64,000 nt of DNA from PSRI01 sp041484195 (GTDB lineage Bacteria > Bacteroidota > Bacteroidia > Chitinophagales > Chitinophagaceae): the NCBI GenBank assembly GCA_041484195.1, contig JBGPHC010000019.1, positions 1 through 64,000 of the forward strand, in the 5' to 3' direction. A program made the position numbers and the translations under genes. Under the pieces are notes generated by a model. It was not told where the DNA came from. It did no database searches and saw only the letters and a program-made list of their open reading frames with translations. This document shows, piece after piece, positions 24,726-33,726 of the stretch (its first letter is position 1; each line of letters begins with the position of its first letter).

Positions 24726-25742
24726 CTTTTCCGGTGTTAGGTTGCAAGAGAAATATCCTAATCGTCAGCCTGCAATGCCAATTGCAATTTATTATTTGTC
24801 CATTCAAAACAAATAACCTGGCATTTGCTTCAGACCTCCAAATTATCTTGTTAGAATCAAAAATGCAATGAGTAAAAAACCCTAAGAATTTGAGAAAATC
24901 CCCTTAGTGTTTAGCGTTATTTTGAGGGAGATGAGAAATTACCTGGAAACCAGTTTCTTATGGAAAGATCAATTGCAGTTCTTAAGGTCCGGCCCCGTCT
25001 GCTATCATGGGAAGGAGGGATTTACCACAAAATACCTAATGAAATTCGTGGAGTGCCTCATAGAAATCTGGGAAAAAAACGATTTTCTTTTGAGGTAAAA
25101 CCCATGGGTGGATATACAAATAGCTGAAATTTGCATTTGAATTGAATCAGCCGTTGCTAACTTATTTAATGGGGCCAGGTAAATGTATTTGGAAGAGGAA
25201 TTGATAAGACACCCTGAATATTTCCGGAATTGAATTCAAGATATTGCCGGATTGATAATTTTAAGGCTCTTTCAAGAAGGACAAAGCCTGAAATTGTAAG
25301 GCCTTACCCGATTTCCGATAGGCACTCAGTGTAGACTTTCAGGGTGGCTGCCTGCCACCTTTGGCCACTAAACTAACCCCGAGGTATATCCGGGGCCAGG
25401 TCCTTAGTTGAATCATGACTCGCTAAAGCTGTTTCTAATTCTAAATATGAAACCATTTTTATCTTCTTAACCATATCCAAGCGGTCTTTGCAGACACAAT
25501 TACCCTAACATAAATTCCGGATTTACGAAGAAGCTTTTTCCGGCCATAATCGACCGGCTGGTACCAGTATTACAATCTAAGTTCCTGAAAACAAAGAACT
25601 AATCCTCCCCGTATTATTCCATAGTATTTACCACAGTCATAGAAAAACGTAAAACTACGATAGTAGATATTCAGCAATTTTATGATATTGCGTGGTAAAA
25701 CTTACATCTAAATCATTGCAGAAAGAATAAAATGAGGATCCC
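24726..25742. other. Long intergenic region with hairpins and no convincing gene
   Basis: About 1 kb between divergent signalling genes. A 63-codon frame at 24907 (GTG start) looks non-coding. Structures seen: an inverted repeat TTATTTGT/ACAAATAA (24792-24799 and 24809-24816) near the start of the membrane-protein gene; a 6-bp GC-rich hairpin GGTGGC/GCCACC (25343-25359); and CCCCG/CGGGG (25377-25381 and 25391-25395) shortly after. The two GC-rich hairpins could belong to a small RNA or be decayed sequence. Confidence 0.45.
25656..25665. promoter_or_regulatory. Near-palindrome TACGATAGTA before a response regulator
   Basis: TACGATAGTA is the reverse complement of TACTATCGTA at 21860-21869. 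Both fit TACnATnGTA and both end exactly 77 nt before the ATG of a closely related response-regulator gene. An ACGTAAAA half-site lies just upstream (25647-25654). Confidence 0.5.
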
Positions 25743-26417
25743 ATGAAAAATCAGGAATCAGGAGAGCCAATACGCGTAATAATTGCAGACGACCATATGC
25801 TTTTCCGTGCCGGTGTGAAGACAGCCCTGGGTATGAAAAAAGATATCCGTATGGTGGGCGAGGCCGACAACGGCATGCAACTACTAAACCTGCTCAAGCA
25901 CGTTCAACCGGATGTGATACTGTTGGATATACAAATGCCTATATTGGACGGCATATCCACACTCCCCGAGATCAAGAAACTTTATCCGGAAATACGTGTC
26001 ATTATGCTAACCATGCATAACGACCATTCCATGATATCCAAACTCATGGAACTGGGCGCCAACGCCTATCTGACCAAGAACTCGGATTCAGAAGTCATTT
26101 ATGAGGCGATTAAAACCTGCTTTGAACAGGAATTTTATTTTAATGCCCTCACCAATAAGGCATTGATTGATGGTCTGCGCACCAAACGGCAGGCTGAAGC
26201 TGCACATCCCGCGGAAGTCAAACTCTCCGACAAGGAAATACATATCCTCAAACTCATGTGCGAGGAAAAAAGCACTAAGGAAATTGCTGACATGGTGGAC
26301 CTGAGTCCACGCACCGTTGAGGCCATACGCGACAAACTGAAATCGAAAACCGGCGCCAAGAGTATGGCCGGGCTTGTGATGTATGCGGTCAAGGCGGGAA
26401 TCCTGGAGAATAAATAG
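25743..26417 (+). CDS. NarL/FixJ-type response regulator (orphan copy 2)
   Basis: Protein of 224 aa, close relative of the regulator at 21947. Receiver: IADDH, phospho-acceptor Asp in ILLDIQMP, LTMHND, YLTKNSD. HTH: SDKEIHILKLMCEEKS and LSPRTVEAIRDKL. No kinase lies next to it. It is followed 47 nt later by the aminotransferase gene, which may be read through from the same promoter, though no functional link is evident. Confidence 0.92.
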   Translation: MKNQESGEPIRVIIADDHMLFRAGVKTALGMKKDIRMVGEADNGMQLLNLLKHVQPDVILLDIQMPILDGISTLPEIKKLYPEIRVIMLTMHNDHSMISKLMELGANAYLTKNSDSEVIYEAIKTCFEQEFYFNALTNKALIDGLRTKRQAEAAHPAEVKLSDKEIHILKLMCEEKSTKEIADMVDLSPRTVEAIRDKLKSKTGAKSMAGLVMYAVKAGILENK

Positions 26418-26464
26418 TTTGTCCTGATTAATTGATTCCGGCATTCACATTACCTTACGGACAA

Positions 26465-27307
26465 ATGCCTGGTTATTTTATTTTCAACGGCCAGTTCTGC
26501 AAAGATGGAGAAATGGTCATTTCTGCGGATAACCGTTCCTTTCGGTATGGTGACGGCCTGTTTGAAACTATGCGGGTGATTGACGACAGCATTGCCCTGG
26601 CAGAATACCATTTTGAAAGGCTGTTTGAAGGAATAAGCAAGCTCCAATTTGAATGTCCCTCCTATTTTACTGCCGTTTTCCTGGCAGAGGAAATTCTTTC
26701 ACTCTGTAAGAAAAATAAGATTGAAAAAGCTGCCAGGGTAAGACTTATGGTATTCAGAGGAAATGGTGGCCTTTATGACCCGGAAGATCTTAAACCCAAT
26801 TATCTGATCCAGACCTGGCCCCTGGATCAACCCGGCTTTGGCTGGAACGAAAACGGGTTGGTTGTGGATCTGTATCCCAGCGCCCAAAAATCATGCGATG
26901 ATTTTGCCGCCCTTAAATCAAATAATTTCCTGCCATATATAATGGCTGCCCTCTATGCCAAACAAAACCGGCTCGATGATAGCATGGTGGTGAATCAGTA
27001 TGGAAGAATCGCAGATGCCACCATCGCCAATATATTCTCAGTCAAAGATGGCACCATTTACACACCTCCATTGAGTGAAGGTTGCGTGGCCGGGGTAATG
27101 AGAAGGTTCCTGTTAGTAGATATAGCTGCAGAAGGATACACAATGAAAGAGTCGCAATTCCAGCTGAATGACCTGCTGGAAGCCGATGAACTGTTGCTCA
27201 CCAATGCGGTGCAGGGCATACGATGGGTGAGACAATTCCGCAATAAAACTTATATCAATAATACCGGGTTGGAGTTAATGCGCGAGGTCAATAAAAAAAT
27301 CAGGTAG
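26465..27307 (+). CDS. Aminotransferase class IV (branched-chain aminotransferase / aminodeoxychorismate lyase family)
   Basis: PLP enzyme of 280 aa with fold-type IV signatures: FNGQFCKDGEMVIS at the N terminus, RSFRYGDGLFETMRV (about 26-40), PLP-binding Lys in ALKSNNFLPYIMA (about 153), and NIFSVKDGTIYTPPL near 200. It could be 4-amino-4-deoxychorismate lyase (folate) or a branched-chain or D-amino acid transaminase; sequence alone does not decide. The frame starts at a TTG at 26432, but the ATG at 26465 fits the family's N terminus. Confidence 0.87.
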   Translation: MPGYFIFNGQFCKDGEMVISADNRSFRYGDGLFETMRVIDDSIALAEYHFERLFEGISKLQFECPSYFTAVFLAEEILSLCKKNKIEKAARVRLMVFRGNGGLYDPEDLKPNYLIQTWPLDQPGFGWNENGLVVDLYPSAQKSCDDFAALKSNNFLPYIMAALYAKQNRLDDSMVVNQYGRIADATIANIFSVKDGTIYTPPLSEGCVAGVMRRFLLVDIAAEGYTMKESQFQLNDLLEADELLLTNAVQGIRWVRQFRNKTYINNTGLELMREVNKKIR

Positions 27308-27345
27308 CAGTTCCAACATTCCAGCGGTCGACTTTTGAAAAGTCA

Positions 27346-28176
27346 TTAATCAACAAAAACATTCTCATCAGCAACACCACGCTTATCATTAGTTGCATAG
27401 ATATCAAGAAACCTCAAGACTGCCTTCTTCCCATCTTCACCAAGATTTAGAGAATAGTTGTTTACATATAAGTCAATATGCTGACGCATGACTACTTCAT
27501 CCATTTCCTGTGAATTTTGTTTCACATAATCAGAGATGAACGGATAATGACGAAATGAATACTCCAGGCTTTCGCGGATCAGGTCGTCCACTTTTTCCTG
27601 AATGGATTTTTCAATTCCTCTCTTGATGATTATCCCACCCAAGGGAATGGGGCTGGTCGTTTCTTTTTCCCAGTATTCACCCAGGTCCATCAATTTGATC
27701 AGACCCTTTTCTTCATAGGTAAACCTGTTTTCATGAATGATGACTCCGCAATCCACTTCACCGGAGAGGACTGCATTTTCGATTTCTGAAAAAATCATGA
27801 ATTTCTTCTTATCTGCATGGGGAAAAGCTAATGAGAACAGCATATGAGCCGTAGTATTTTCTCCTGGTATGGCCACGCTGTAATCAGCCATCGCAAAATT
27901 GGGGATGGGCTTCTTCGAAATCAGCAGGGGCCCAACACCCTTGCCTAAGGCGCCTCCGCTGCTCAGGATCTTATAGTGGCTCATTACCAATGGGTATGCG
28001 CCGTAGCTAATCTTGCTGATATGGAGCCTGTTTTCAAGTGCATAACGATTCAGGGTCTGCACATCTTCCAGGATTATCTCAAATTCAAGATCCCCCGTGT
28101 CAATTTTTCTATTGACCAGTGCGTCAAAAATAAACGTATCATTAGGACAGGGAGAAAATCCGAGTGAATATTTCAT
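27346..28176 (-). CDS. mqnD: 1,4-dihydroxy-6-naphthoate synthase (futalosine pathway)
   Basis: Enzyme of 276 aa with the MqnD signature FSPCPNDTFIFDAL at 7-20 and the periplasmic-binding-protein-like fold (KISYGAYPLV, GKGVGPLLISK, VDCGVIIHENRF). It converts cyclic de-hypoxanthine futalosine to 1,4-dihydroxy-6-naphthoate, the menaquinone ring precursor. Its ATG overlaps the stop of mqnB by 4 nt, so the two enzymes are made together. The organism thus uses the futalosine route rather than MenA-F for ring formation. Confidence 0.95.
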   Translation of the reverse strand: MKYSLGFSPCPNDTFIFDALVNRKIDTGDLEFEIILEDVQTLNRYALENRLHISKISYGAYPLVMSHYKILSSGGALGKGVGPLLISKKPIPNFAMADYSVAIPGENTTAHMLFSLAFPHADKKKFMIFSEIENAVLSGEVDCGVIIHENRFTYEEKGLIKLMDLGEYWEKETTSPIPLGGIIIKRGIEKSIQEKVDDLIRESLEYSFRHYPFISDYVKQNSQEMDEVVMRQHIDLYVNNYSLNLGEDGKKAVLRFLDIYATNDKRGVADENVFVD

Positions 28177-28838
28177 TCTTTGTTGAACATATTATTGATC
28201 AGGATGATCAGCTCCCGATTCAGGTTTTCTATTGCTTCTCTTATCAGCCATTTGCTCTTGTCTCTCTCACCTATAAAATTGCTGACCGCACGCAATTGGA
28301 CAAAGGGAATATCTTCCTGGAGACAAACATAGTGAAATGCCGCTCCTTCCATCGATTCCAGAACAGGCCCATATTTCTCGATCAGCTCGTGTACCCTTTT
28401 GCTGCTGGTGGTGATTTCGTTCACAGTAACTGCCCTTACCTGCTGTAAATGAGTTTTGTGGAGAATTTGATGGTGGGGATTGATGAGCATTTTTTTTGAA
28501 AAAGGAAATATGTCTTTCTCGACAAGGTCCATATCGAAAACATCCTGAAAAAGGCCATTTTCTTCAACTCCCCAATCGCCCAATATTTCCTCTTTTATTA
28601 CGGTCACCATGCCAGGGGGGTAAAAAGGATGCATGGTACCGGCAATGCCTGCCTGTATGGCAAGATCAGGTTTATTAGCGGCAATTTTTTTGGTCAGTCC
28701 GTAAGCAGTATTCAGCATACCCACTCCGGTAATGATACTTTGAACACTACAATTTTTCCTGTGATATGCTCTTTCAGCCAGAAATTCACCTGTAGCCTGA
28801 ATTTCATAAGGCGTAGCGGCGACCAGGACGATATTCAT
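28173..28838 (-). CDS. mqnB: Futalosine hydrolase
   Basis: Nucleoside hydrolase/phosphorylase-fold protein of 221 aa: VAATPYEIQATGEFL near the N terminus, ITGVGMLNTAYGL (about 36-48), and the catalytic-region ESMEGAAFHYVC (about 162-173). It releases hypoxanthine from futalosine, the step before the cyclase. 5'-methylthioadenosine nucleosidase is the related alternative, but overlap with mqnD settles the assignment. The ATG is preceded by a near-consensus element (GAAATTTG) only 4 nt upstream. Confidence 0.93.
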   Translation of the reverse strand: MNIVLVAATPYEIQATGEFLAERAYHRKNCSVQSIITGVGMLNTAYGLTKKIAANKPDLAIQAGIAGTMHPFYPPGMVTVIKEEILGDWGVEENGLFQDVFDMDLVEKDIFPFSKKMLINPHHQILHKTHLQQVRAVTVNEITTSSKRVHELIEKYGPVLESMEGAAFHYVCLQEDIPFVQLRAVSNFIGERDKSKWLIREAIENLNRELIILINNMFNKE

Positions 28839-28926
28839 GATACAAATTTCAGTAATAAATTGATATCCCGGCAGGAATCTACATTTTCATTTGGGAAGCA
28901 CTAAGTTTGCTGAAATTTTTTTGAAA

Positions 28927-29337
28927 ATGGTGTTCCTGACTCGTGTGGAGCATTTCAATGCGGCTCATAAGCTTTACAATCCCCGCTGGAATAAGGAAAA
29001 AAATGAGGAAGTATTTGGAAAATGCGCCAATGAAAACTGGCATGGCCATAATTATGAATTGTAAATAACCATAAAGGGTGAGCCTGATCCAGATACAGGA
29101 TTTATTTTCGATGCCAGGCAGTTGAGCAATATTATTAAAGGCCATGTGGTTGAAAAACTGGACCATAGGAACCTTAACCAGGACGTTGATTTTATGCAGG
29201 GGGAAATGTGCTCGACGGAAACTCTTGCCATAGGCATCTGGGAACAACTCGAATCCCGATTGCCGAGCCGTATCAAATTGCATTGAGTAAAATTGTTTGA
29301 AACTGCCCGAATTTATGTGGAATATTACGGAGGATAG
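28927..29337 (+). pseudogene. 6-pyruvoyltetrahydropterin synthase/QueD-like pseudogene with two in-frame stops
   Basis: A full-length relative of the intact gene at 29528 is readable in one frame: MVFLTRVEHFNAAHKLYN, FGKCANENWHGHNYEL, then EPDPDTGFIFDARQL, KLDHRNLNQDVDF, and the C-terminal FETARIYVEYYGG. It is 136 codons long, against 137 aa in the intact copy. Two stops interrupt it: TAA at 29062-29064 (codon 46, where the intact copy has Glu) and TGA at 29284-29286 (codon 120). No frameshift or large gap is needed, so decay looks recent. The Zn-binding His and the Cys are still encoded. It is probably an old tandem duplicate. Confidence 0.88.
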
Positions 29338-29527
29338 TCTAAGGATAGGACGCTTTGATTATTTCCCTTAAGCTGAACCCTTTACGAGGAAATCTTCAAT
29401 AACAATCCCTGATTGTCAGGGCAGAGACAACCCTTTTTGTTGAATTGACGTAAATTGAACTCCGATTGAACAAAAAGCTGCCTGAGAAAATTCAACGACC
29501 AGATTTGGGTGTTATTTTAATATAACT

Positions 29528-29941
29528 ATGGCCATGAAAGTTGCGGTTTACCGGAGAGAACATTTTAATGCGGCCCATCGCCTGCACAATCCCGACTGGG
29601 ATGACATTAAGAATTATAAGGTATTTGGTAAATGCAATAATCCTAATTTTCACGGGCATAACTATGAATTGGAAGTGAAGCTGGCAGGTGATCCAGATCC
29701 TGAGACGGGATATGTGATGGACCTGAAAATATTATCGGATATTATCCAGGAAAGTGTTTTGGAGAAGTTTGATCACAAGAATCTGAACCTGGATGTTGAA
29801 GAATTCAAAAATCTTAATCCAACTGCCGAAAATATCGTGGTGGTCATTTACAATTTGTTAAGGCCAAATATTGATCCGGCTTATGAGTTACAAGTGAGAT
29901 TATACGAGACTCCAAGGAATTTTGTGGAGTATCCAGCATAG
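29528..29941 (+). CDS. queD: 6-carboxytetrahydropterin synthase / 6-pyruvoyltetrahydropterin synthase
   Basis: Zinc enzyme of 137 aa of the PTPS/QueD family. Zn ligands His17 (HFNAAH), His42 and His44 (FHGHNY), catalytic Cys36 (FGKC), and the later DHKNLN and Glu of LYETPRNFVEY. It acts on dihydroneopterin triphosphate, the product of FolE, whose gene follows 103 nt downstream. Together with QueE (56578) this suggests the 7-deazaguanine/queuosine route, but a tetrahydrobiopterin role cannot be excluded. An interrupted paralogue lies directly upstream. Confidence 0.88.
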   Translation: MAMKVAVYRREHFNAAHRLHNPDWDDIKNYKVFGKCNNPNFHGHNYELEVKLAGDPDPETGYVMDLKILSDIIQESVLEKFDHKNLNLDVEEFKNLNPTAENIVVVIYNLLRPNIDPAYELQVRLYETPRNFVEYPA

Positions 29942-30044
29942 AAAAAGAATTGTCGCGTACCAGCTGCCCCGGGATAGAGGCTGATCGGGCATTTGTGAAC
30001 AAGCGATAGGCTACTAAACAATATAATCATAAAATTCTTATTAG

Positions 30045-30641
30045 ATGGCGTACAAAAAAGTCGAGCAGTACGAAGATAAAATCACTTCGGGTCTGCTGGA
30101 GAATTACAGGGAAACTTTGTCATTGTTGGGAGAAGACCCCAATAGGGAAGGCTTGTTAAAGACCCCGGAACGTGTTGCCAAGGCTATGCAATACATGACT
30201 CAGGGCTATTTTATGGACGCCCAAGCAATCCTGAATGCCGCCAAGTTCCATGAAGAAATCAGTGAAATGATTATCGTAAAGGATATCGAATTATATAGTC
30301 TTTGTGAACATCACATGCTCCCTTTTTTCGGGAAGGCCCACATAGCCTATATTCCCAATGGCTGGATCACGGGATTGAGCAAAATCGCGAGGGTGGTGGA
30401 TGTTTTTAGCCGCCGGCTGCAGGTGCAGGAAAGGCTTACCACGCAGATATTGGATGCCATTAAGACTACATTGAATCCACTTGGAATCGCAGTGGTAATT
30501 GAAGCTTCGCATCTCTGCATGATGATGCGGGGCGTTCAAAAACAAAATTCGGTTACCACTACCTCCGCCTTCTGGGGTGAATTTGAAAGGAATGAATCCA
30601 GAAGTGAATTCATCCGGCTCATAGGATCAAAACTGCATTGA
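30045..30641 (+). CDS. folE: GTP cyclohydrolase I
   Basis: Enzyme of 198 aa converting GTP to 7,8-dihydroneopterin triphosphate, feeding folate and QueD. Zn ligands are Cys87 and His90 (LCEHHMLPF) and Cys158 (SHLCMMMRG). The family blocks GLLKTPERVAKA (36-47) and GLSKIARVVDVFSRRLQVQERLT (110-132) are intact. It follows queD and ends at a strong terminator. Confidence 0.97.
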   Translation: MAYKKVEQYEDKITSGLLENYRETLSLLGEDPNREGLLKTPERVAKAMQYMTQGYFMDAQAILNAAKFHEEISEMIIVKDIELYSLCEHHMLPFFGKAHIAYIPNGWITGLSKIARVVDVFSRRLQVQERLTTQILDAIKTTLNPLGIAVVIEASHLCMMMRGVQKQNSVTTTSAFWGEFERNESRSEFIRLIGSKLH

Positions 30642-30669
30642 GTAATATCATTGATTAATCTTGAAGAGG

Positions 30670-30707
30670 AACTCCTGCAAACTGCAATTTGTGGGAGTTT
30701 TTTATAA
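30670..30707 (+). terminator. Terminator of folE
   Basis: A 12-bp hairpin (30670-30681 with 30688-30699, two G-U pairs, loop of 6 nt) is followed by TTTTTTATAA. The likely -33 box of fabD lies inside its descending arm. Confidence 0.85.
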
Positions 30708-30721
30708 CCTTGTTATTTTTG
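30688..30721 (+). promoter_or_regulatory. Candidate fabD promoter
   Basis: TTTG (30688-30691) and TATTTTTG (30714-30721) with 22 nt between them, slightly longer than the usual 19-21. The -7 element is an exact TAnnTTTG match, 18 nt before the fabD ATG. Confidence 0.55.
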
Positions 30722-30739
30722 CACTCATATTTTCGCAAC

Positions 30740-31630
30740 ATGAAGCACGCTTATGTTTTTCCAGGTCAGGGTACCCAATTTCCTGGAATGGGAAAGAGCT
30801 TGTATGAAAGAAATTCTAGAGCCAGGGACTTGTTTGAAGAAGCCAATGAAATTCTTGGATTCAGGATTTCTGATGTGATGTTTGGAGGGACTACAGATGA
30901 TCTGAAACAGACAAGAGTGACACAGCCTGCGGTTTTTTTGCATTCTGTGGCGGCTTTTCAAAGCATCGAAGATGCCCGTCCTGAAATGGTGGCCGGACAT
31001 TCGCTTGGAGAATTTTCTGCACTTGTGGCCAATGGCGTCCTGAAATTTGAACTTGCTTTGAAATTAGTTTCAATCAGGGCAAGTGCCATGCAAAAAGCAT
31101 GTGAGATAAATCCCTCGACGATGGCAGCTGTATTGGGTTTGGATGATGCCCGGGTTGAAGAAGTTTGCATGGCCGTACAAGATGAAACCGGTGAAGTGGT
31201 GGTTCCGGCGAACTACAATTGTCCGGGCCAGTTAGTAATCAGCGGTTCTATAAAAGCGATTGATATTGCCTGTGAGAGGATGAAGGCCGCTGGCGCCAAG
31301 AGGGCCCTGGTCCTTCCTGTAGGTGGTGCTTTCCATTCGCCATTGATGGCGCCGGCCAGGGGAGAATTGGCTGAAGCTATTGATAGTACGAATTTCGGTC
31401 CGGCATCCTGTCCCGTATATCAGAATGTTGTTGCGGAACCGGTTTCGGATCCGGCATTGATCAAAAAAAATCTTGTAGAGCAACTCACTGGGGCCGTGCG
31501 GTGGACACAATCTGTTAGAAGGATGATTGCTGACGGGGCAACGAAATTTACGGAAGCGGGTCCAGGCAAAATTCTACAAGGTCTTATCCTGAAAATAGAC
31601 AATTCTCCGAAAGTGGATGGATATAGTTGA
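30740..31630 (+). CDS. fabD: Malonyl-CoA:ACP transacylase
   Basis: Enzyme of 296 aa that loads malonate onto acyl carrier protein for fatty acid synthesis. N-terminal FPGQGTQFPGMGKSL (7-21), nucleophile Ser88 in GHSLGE, and catalytic His in GGAFHSPLM (about 198). The frame can be read from a TTG at 30689, but the ATG at 30740 gives the standard N terminus and sits just behind a good -7 element. Confidence 0.96.
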   Translation: MKHAYVFPGQGTQFPGMGKSLYERNSRARDLFEEANEILGFRISDVMFGGTTDDLKQTRVTQPAVFLHSVAAFQSIEDARPEMVAGHSLGEFSALVANGVLKFELALKLVSIRASAMQKACEINPSTMAAVLGLDDARVEEVCMAVQDETGEVVVPANYNCPGQLVISGSIKAIDIACERMKAAGAKRALVLPVGGAFHSPLMAPARGELAEAIDSTNFGPASCPVYQNVVAEPVSDPALIKKNLVEQLTGAVRWTQSVRRMIADGATKFTEAGPGKILQGLILKIDNSPKVDGYS

Positions 31631-31659
31631 CTGAAAGATCCACAGATGAGGCCCTCGCC

Positions 31660-33033
31660 TTATTGGATCCTGTTTCTGCCGATGCTGCCTTTAAAGAATT
31701 TTGTTCCCATTTTTACATTCACGTCCTGGATCTCCCTGCTTAGGCCTTCCTGCAATCGGGGAGCAATTGCTCTCGCGTAAGTGCCATTGCCTATGAAATG
31801 CAGTACGCTTGCCAGGCAATTCTCGTTTACATCACCCCATTGTTTGTCAAGTCCGTCCATTACCTGGTAATTGGGTGTAAGTCCGTCAAAATAATTTCCT
31901 ACGCCACTTTTATTGATCGTTCGGAATGAAATGGGGAAAATATACCAATTCCCCACAGGTATAGGAAAGAATCCTACCGGTTTACCATAGGTGTTAGATG
32001 GTCCCACCAATTGAACATTCAGATAGGGTTTTAAGGAATTGATGACCAGCTCACTTGCCGAAGCAGTGTTTTGTGTACCGATGAAGAATACGCGTGAAAG
32101 GCTTAGATTCCCTTTTTTGCCGTAGCGATCCGTTATATTATTAGAAGTGTATTTGTCATTGTATGCATAAGTGAGCAACACATCTCCATTACCGGAAGAA
32201 GGTACCAGGTAATCATCCAGCTCTTCGGCCAACGAAACATAACCACCTCCATTATAGCGAAGGTCTATTACAACATCCTGCACATTCGAGGTCGCAAATC
32301 TGTTGAAAACGCGGGCGAATTCACTCTTTATTGATGCAGTATCACCGATAAATGAATTCAATACCATATAACCTACATTATTGCCGGCAACATTGTAAAC
32401 CGTGTCCACAAATACAGGGTGTTCCTGATAAGATGCGGCCGCAAGGGTGATGGTAGTATCCGTATTATCCGGCCTTTTGAAACCGAATGTGGTTGAATTG
32501 CTGTAATACACGGCGTCAACGATAGCGCTCGCATTACTGGTGGTAATATTAGTGCTACCATTCAGCGAGGTGATACGCCAACTCCGCGTGATACCAGCTT
32601 TTCCTGCCGGCGACTCCTTCTCTACGAATGAAATTCTCAGATCTCCTTGTGCCAGAAAGAACACCCCGATTCCAAAATCGCCGCTAATACCATTGCTGAT
32701 ATTATTCCAATCTGACTGAAGGATTCCAAAACTGTACCTGTCAACCGGTTTGGAAAACCCCGGCTCGCTGCTGTATTTCCGAATCGCGGTCATGATGGCA
32801 TCAGGATCAGCGTAAATCCTGGGGTTGAATGTGTCCGGAATATTTTTATACCATAAATAAATTTCGCGGGAATATAGCAATACAGTATCCTTCATTTTAT
32901 CCACGGCTGTGGGCACGGGAGTTGGAGGAGGAGGGGCCGGATTTGGACTGGGGTCGCTGGTTTTCTTGCAACCCATAACAAATATTCCAATCGCACAGGA
33001 AATGATCAGGATAAAGCGCTTCATAACTGCCAT
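31660..33033 (-). CDS. S41-family (C-terminal processing-type) peptidase lipoprotein
   Basis: Lipoprotein of about 457 aa: signal peptide ending in a lipobox FVMGC, a Pro-rich linker (PAPPPPTPVP), a helical N-terminal domain, a PDZ-like domain (GDFGIGVFF ... PAGKAGI, about 120-185) and an S41 protease core. The catalytic Ser is in TASASELVINSL and Lys in TYGKPVGFFP; VIDLRYNGGG is the usual preceding strand. It probably degrades proteins at the cell envelope, and the substrate is unknown. The ATG at 33024 would also give a good signal peptide. The frame's first codon, TTG at 33057, is unlikely. Confidence 0.88.
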   Translation of the reverse strand: MAVMKRFILIISCAIGIFVMGCKKTSDPSPNPAPPPPTPVPTAVDKMKDTVLLYSREIYLWYKNIPDTFNPRIYADPDAIMTAIRKYSSEPGFSKPVDRYSFGILQSDWNNISNGISGDFGIGVFFLAQGDLRISFVEKESPAGKAGITRSWRITSLNGSTNITTSNASAIVDAVYYSNSTTFGFKRPDNTDTTITLAAASYQEHPVFVDTVYNVAGNNVGYMVLNSFIGDTASIKSEFARVFNRFATSNVQDVVIDLRYNGGGYVSLAEELDDYLVPSSGNGDVLLTYAYNDKYTSNNITDRYGKKGNLSLSRVFFIGTQNTASASELVINSLKPYLNVQLVGPSNTYGKPVGFFPIPVGNWYIFPISFRTINKSGVGNYFDGLTPNYQVMDGLDKQWGDVNENCLASVLHFIGNGTYARAIAPRLQEGLSREIQDVNVKMGTKFFKGSIGRNRIQ

Positions 33034-33211
33034 GATTTGTGGATGAATGATATTCAAAATAAGAATTATTCAGATAGGATAAGCTTCAAAAGGAATTTAT
33101 TAACATTTATAAAATAGCCAGTTATGGTCCTTTTACAGACCTAACGTATTTTCAAATAGCAGAGTTGCTTCCGGACAGCTTAATCCCCCGGATTCACCAT
33201 AGCTGTATTGC

Positions 33212-33667
33212 TCAAAAATTGAGAGACCCATTGAGCCATTCGGAGCTAAGATCAGCCTTGTAATACTTTTTGTAAAAATTAACAGCAGGCTCATTCCAGT
33301 TCAGTACCTGCCACATCATGCCATTGAATTTCTTTTCTTTGGCTTCTTCAATGAGTCGGTCAAATAATAATTTGCCAAGCCCCTTACCACGCATCTTTTC
33401 CGTGACGATAATATCTTCCAGGTACATACGCTGACCTTTCCAGGTGCTATATCGGATATAGTATAAGGCAAATCCTTCCACCCGGCCCTTCACTTCAGAT
33501 ACGAAGGCCCACCAAACCGGGTTGGGGCCGAATCCGCTTTCCACAAAATGTTCCAGGGTCACAGTTACTTCATCCGGAGCTCTTTCATAAACCGCCAGTT
33601 CCTGTACCAGTTCCATCAGCCTGGCACAATCCTTTTTTCCCGCCCTTCTTATAATTATATCCGTCAT
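33212..33667 (-). CDS. GNAT-family N-acetyltransferase
   Basis: Protein of 151 aa with the GNAT core: acetyl-CoA-binding motif A (VTEKMRGKGLGKLLFDRLIEEA, about 89-110), preceded by YLEDIIV and followed by VLNWNEPAVNFYKKY. It resembles the diamine/spermidine N-acetyltransferase-like subgroup (RRAGKKDCARLMELVQELA at the N terminus), but the acceptor is not determined. The gene is transcribed alone or with the trans-sulfuration gene upstream (59-nt gap). Confidence 0.9.
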   Translation of the reverse strand: MTDIIIRRAGKKDCARLMELVQELAVYERAPDEVTVTLEHFVESGFGPNPVWWAFVSEVKGRVEGFALYYIRYSTWKGQRMYLEDIIVTEKMRGKGLGKLLFDRLIEEAKEKKFNGMMWQVLNWNEPAVNFYKKYYKADLSSEWLNGSLNF

Positions 33668-33726
33668 GCTTATGAATCAGATTGATTAGTCCGAAAACTT
33701 ATATCGAATGGTTTTGAACCTTGCAA

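Noticed and set aside
24907..25098. 63-codon frame from a GTG in the long intergenic region
   Set aside because: Unremarkable composition and no neighbours or signals to support it.
28879..29283. 134-codon minus-strand frame
   Set aside because: It is antisense to the PTPS pseudogene, whose plus-strand reading matches the intact paralogue along its whole length.
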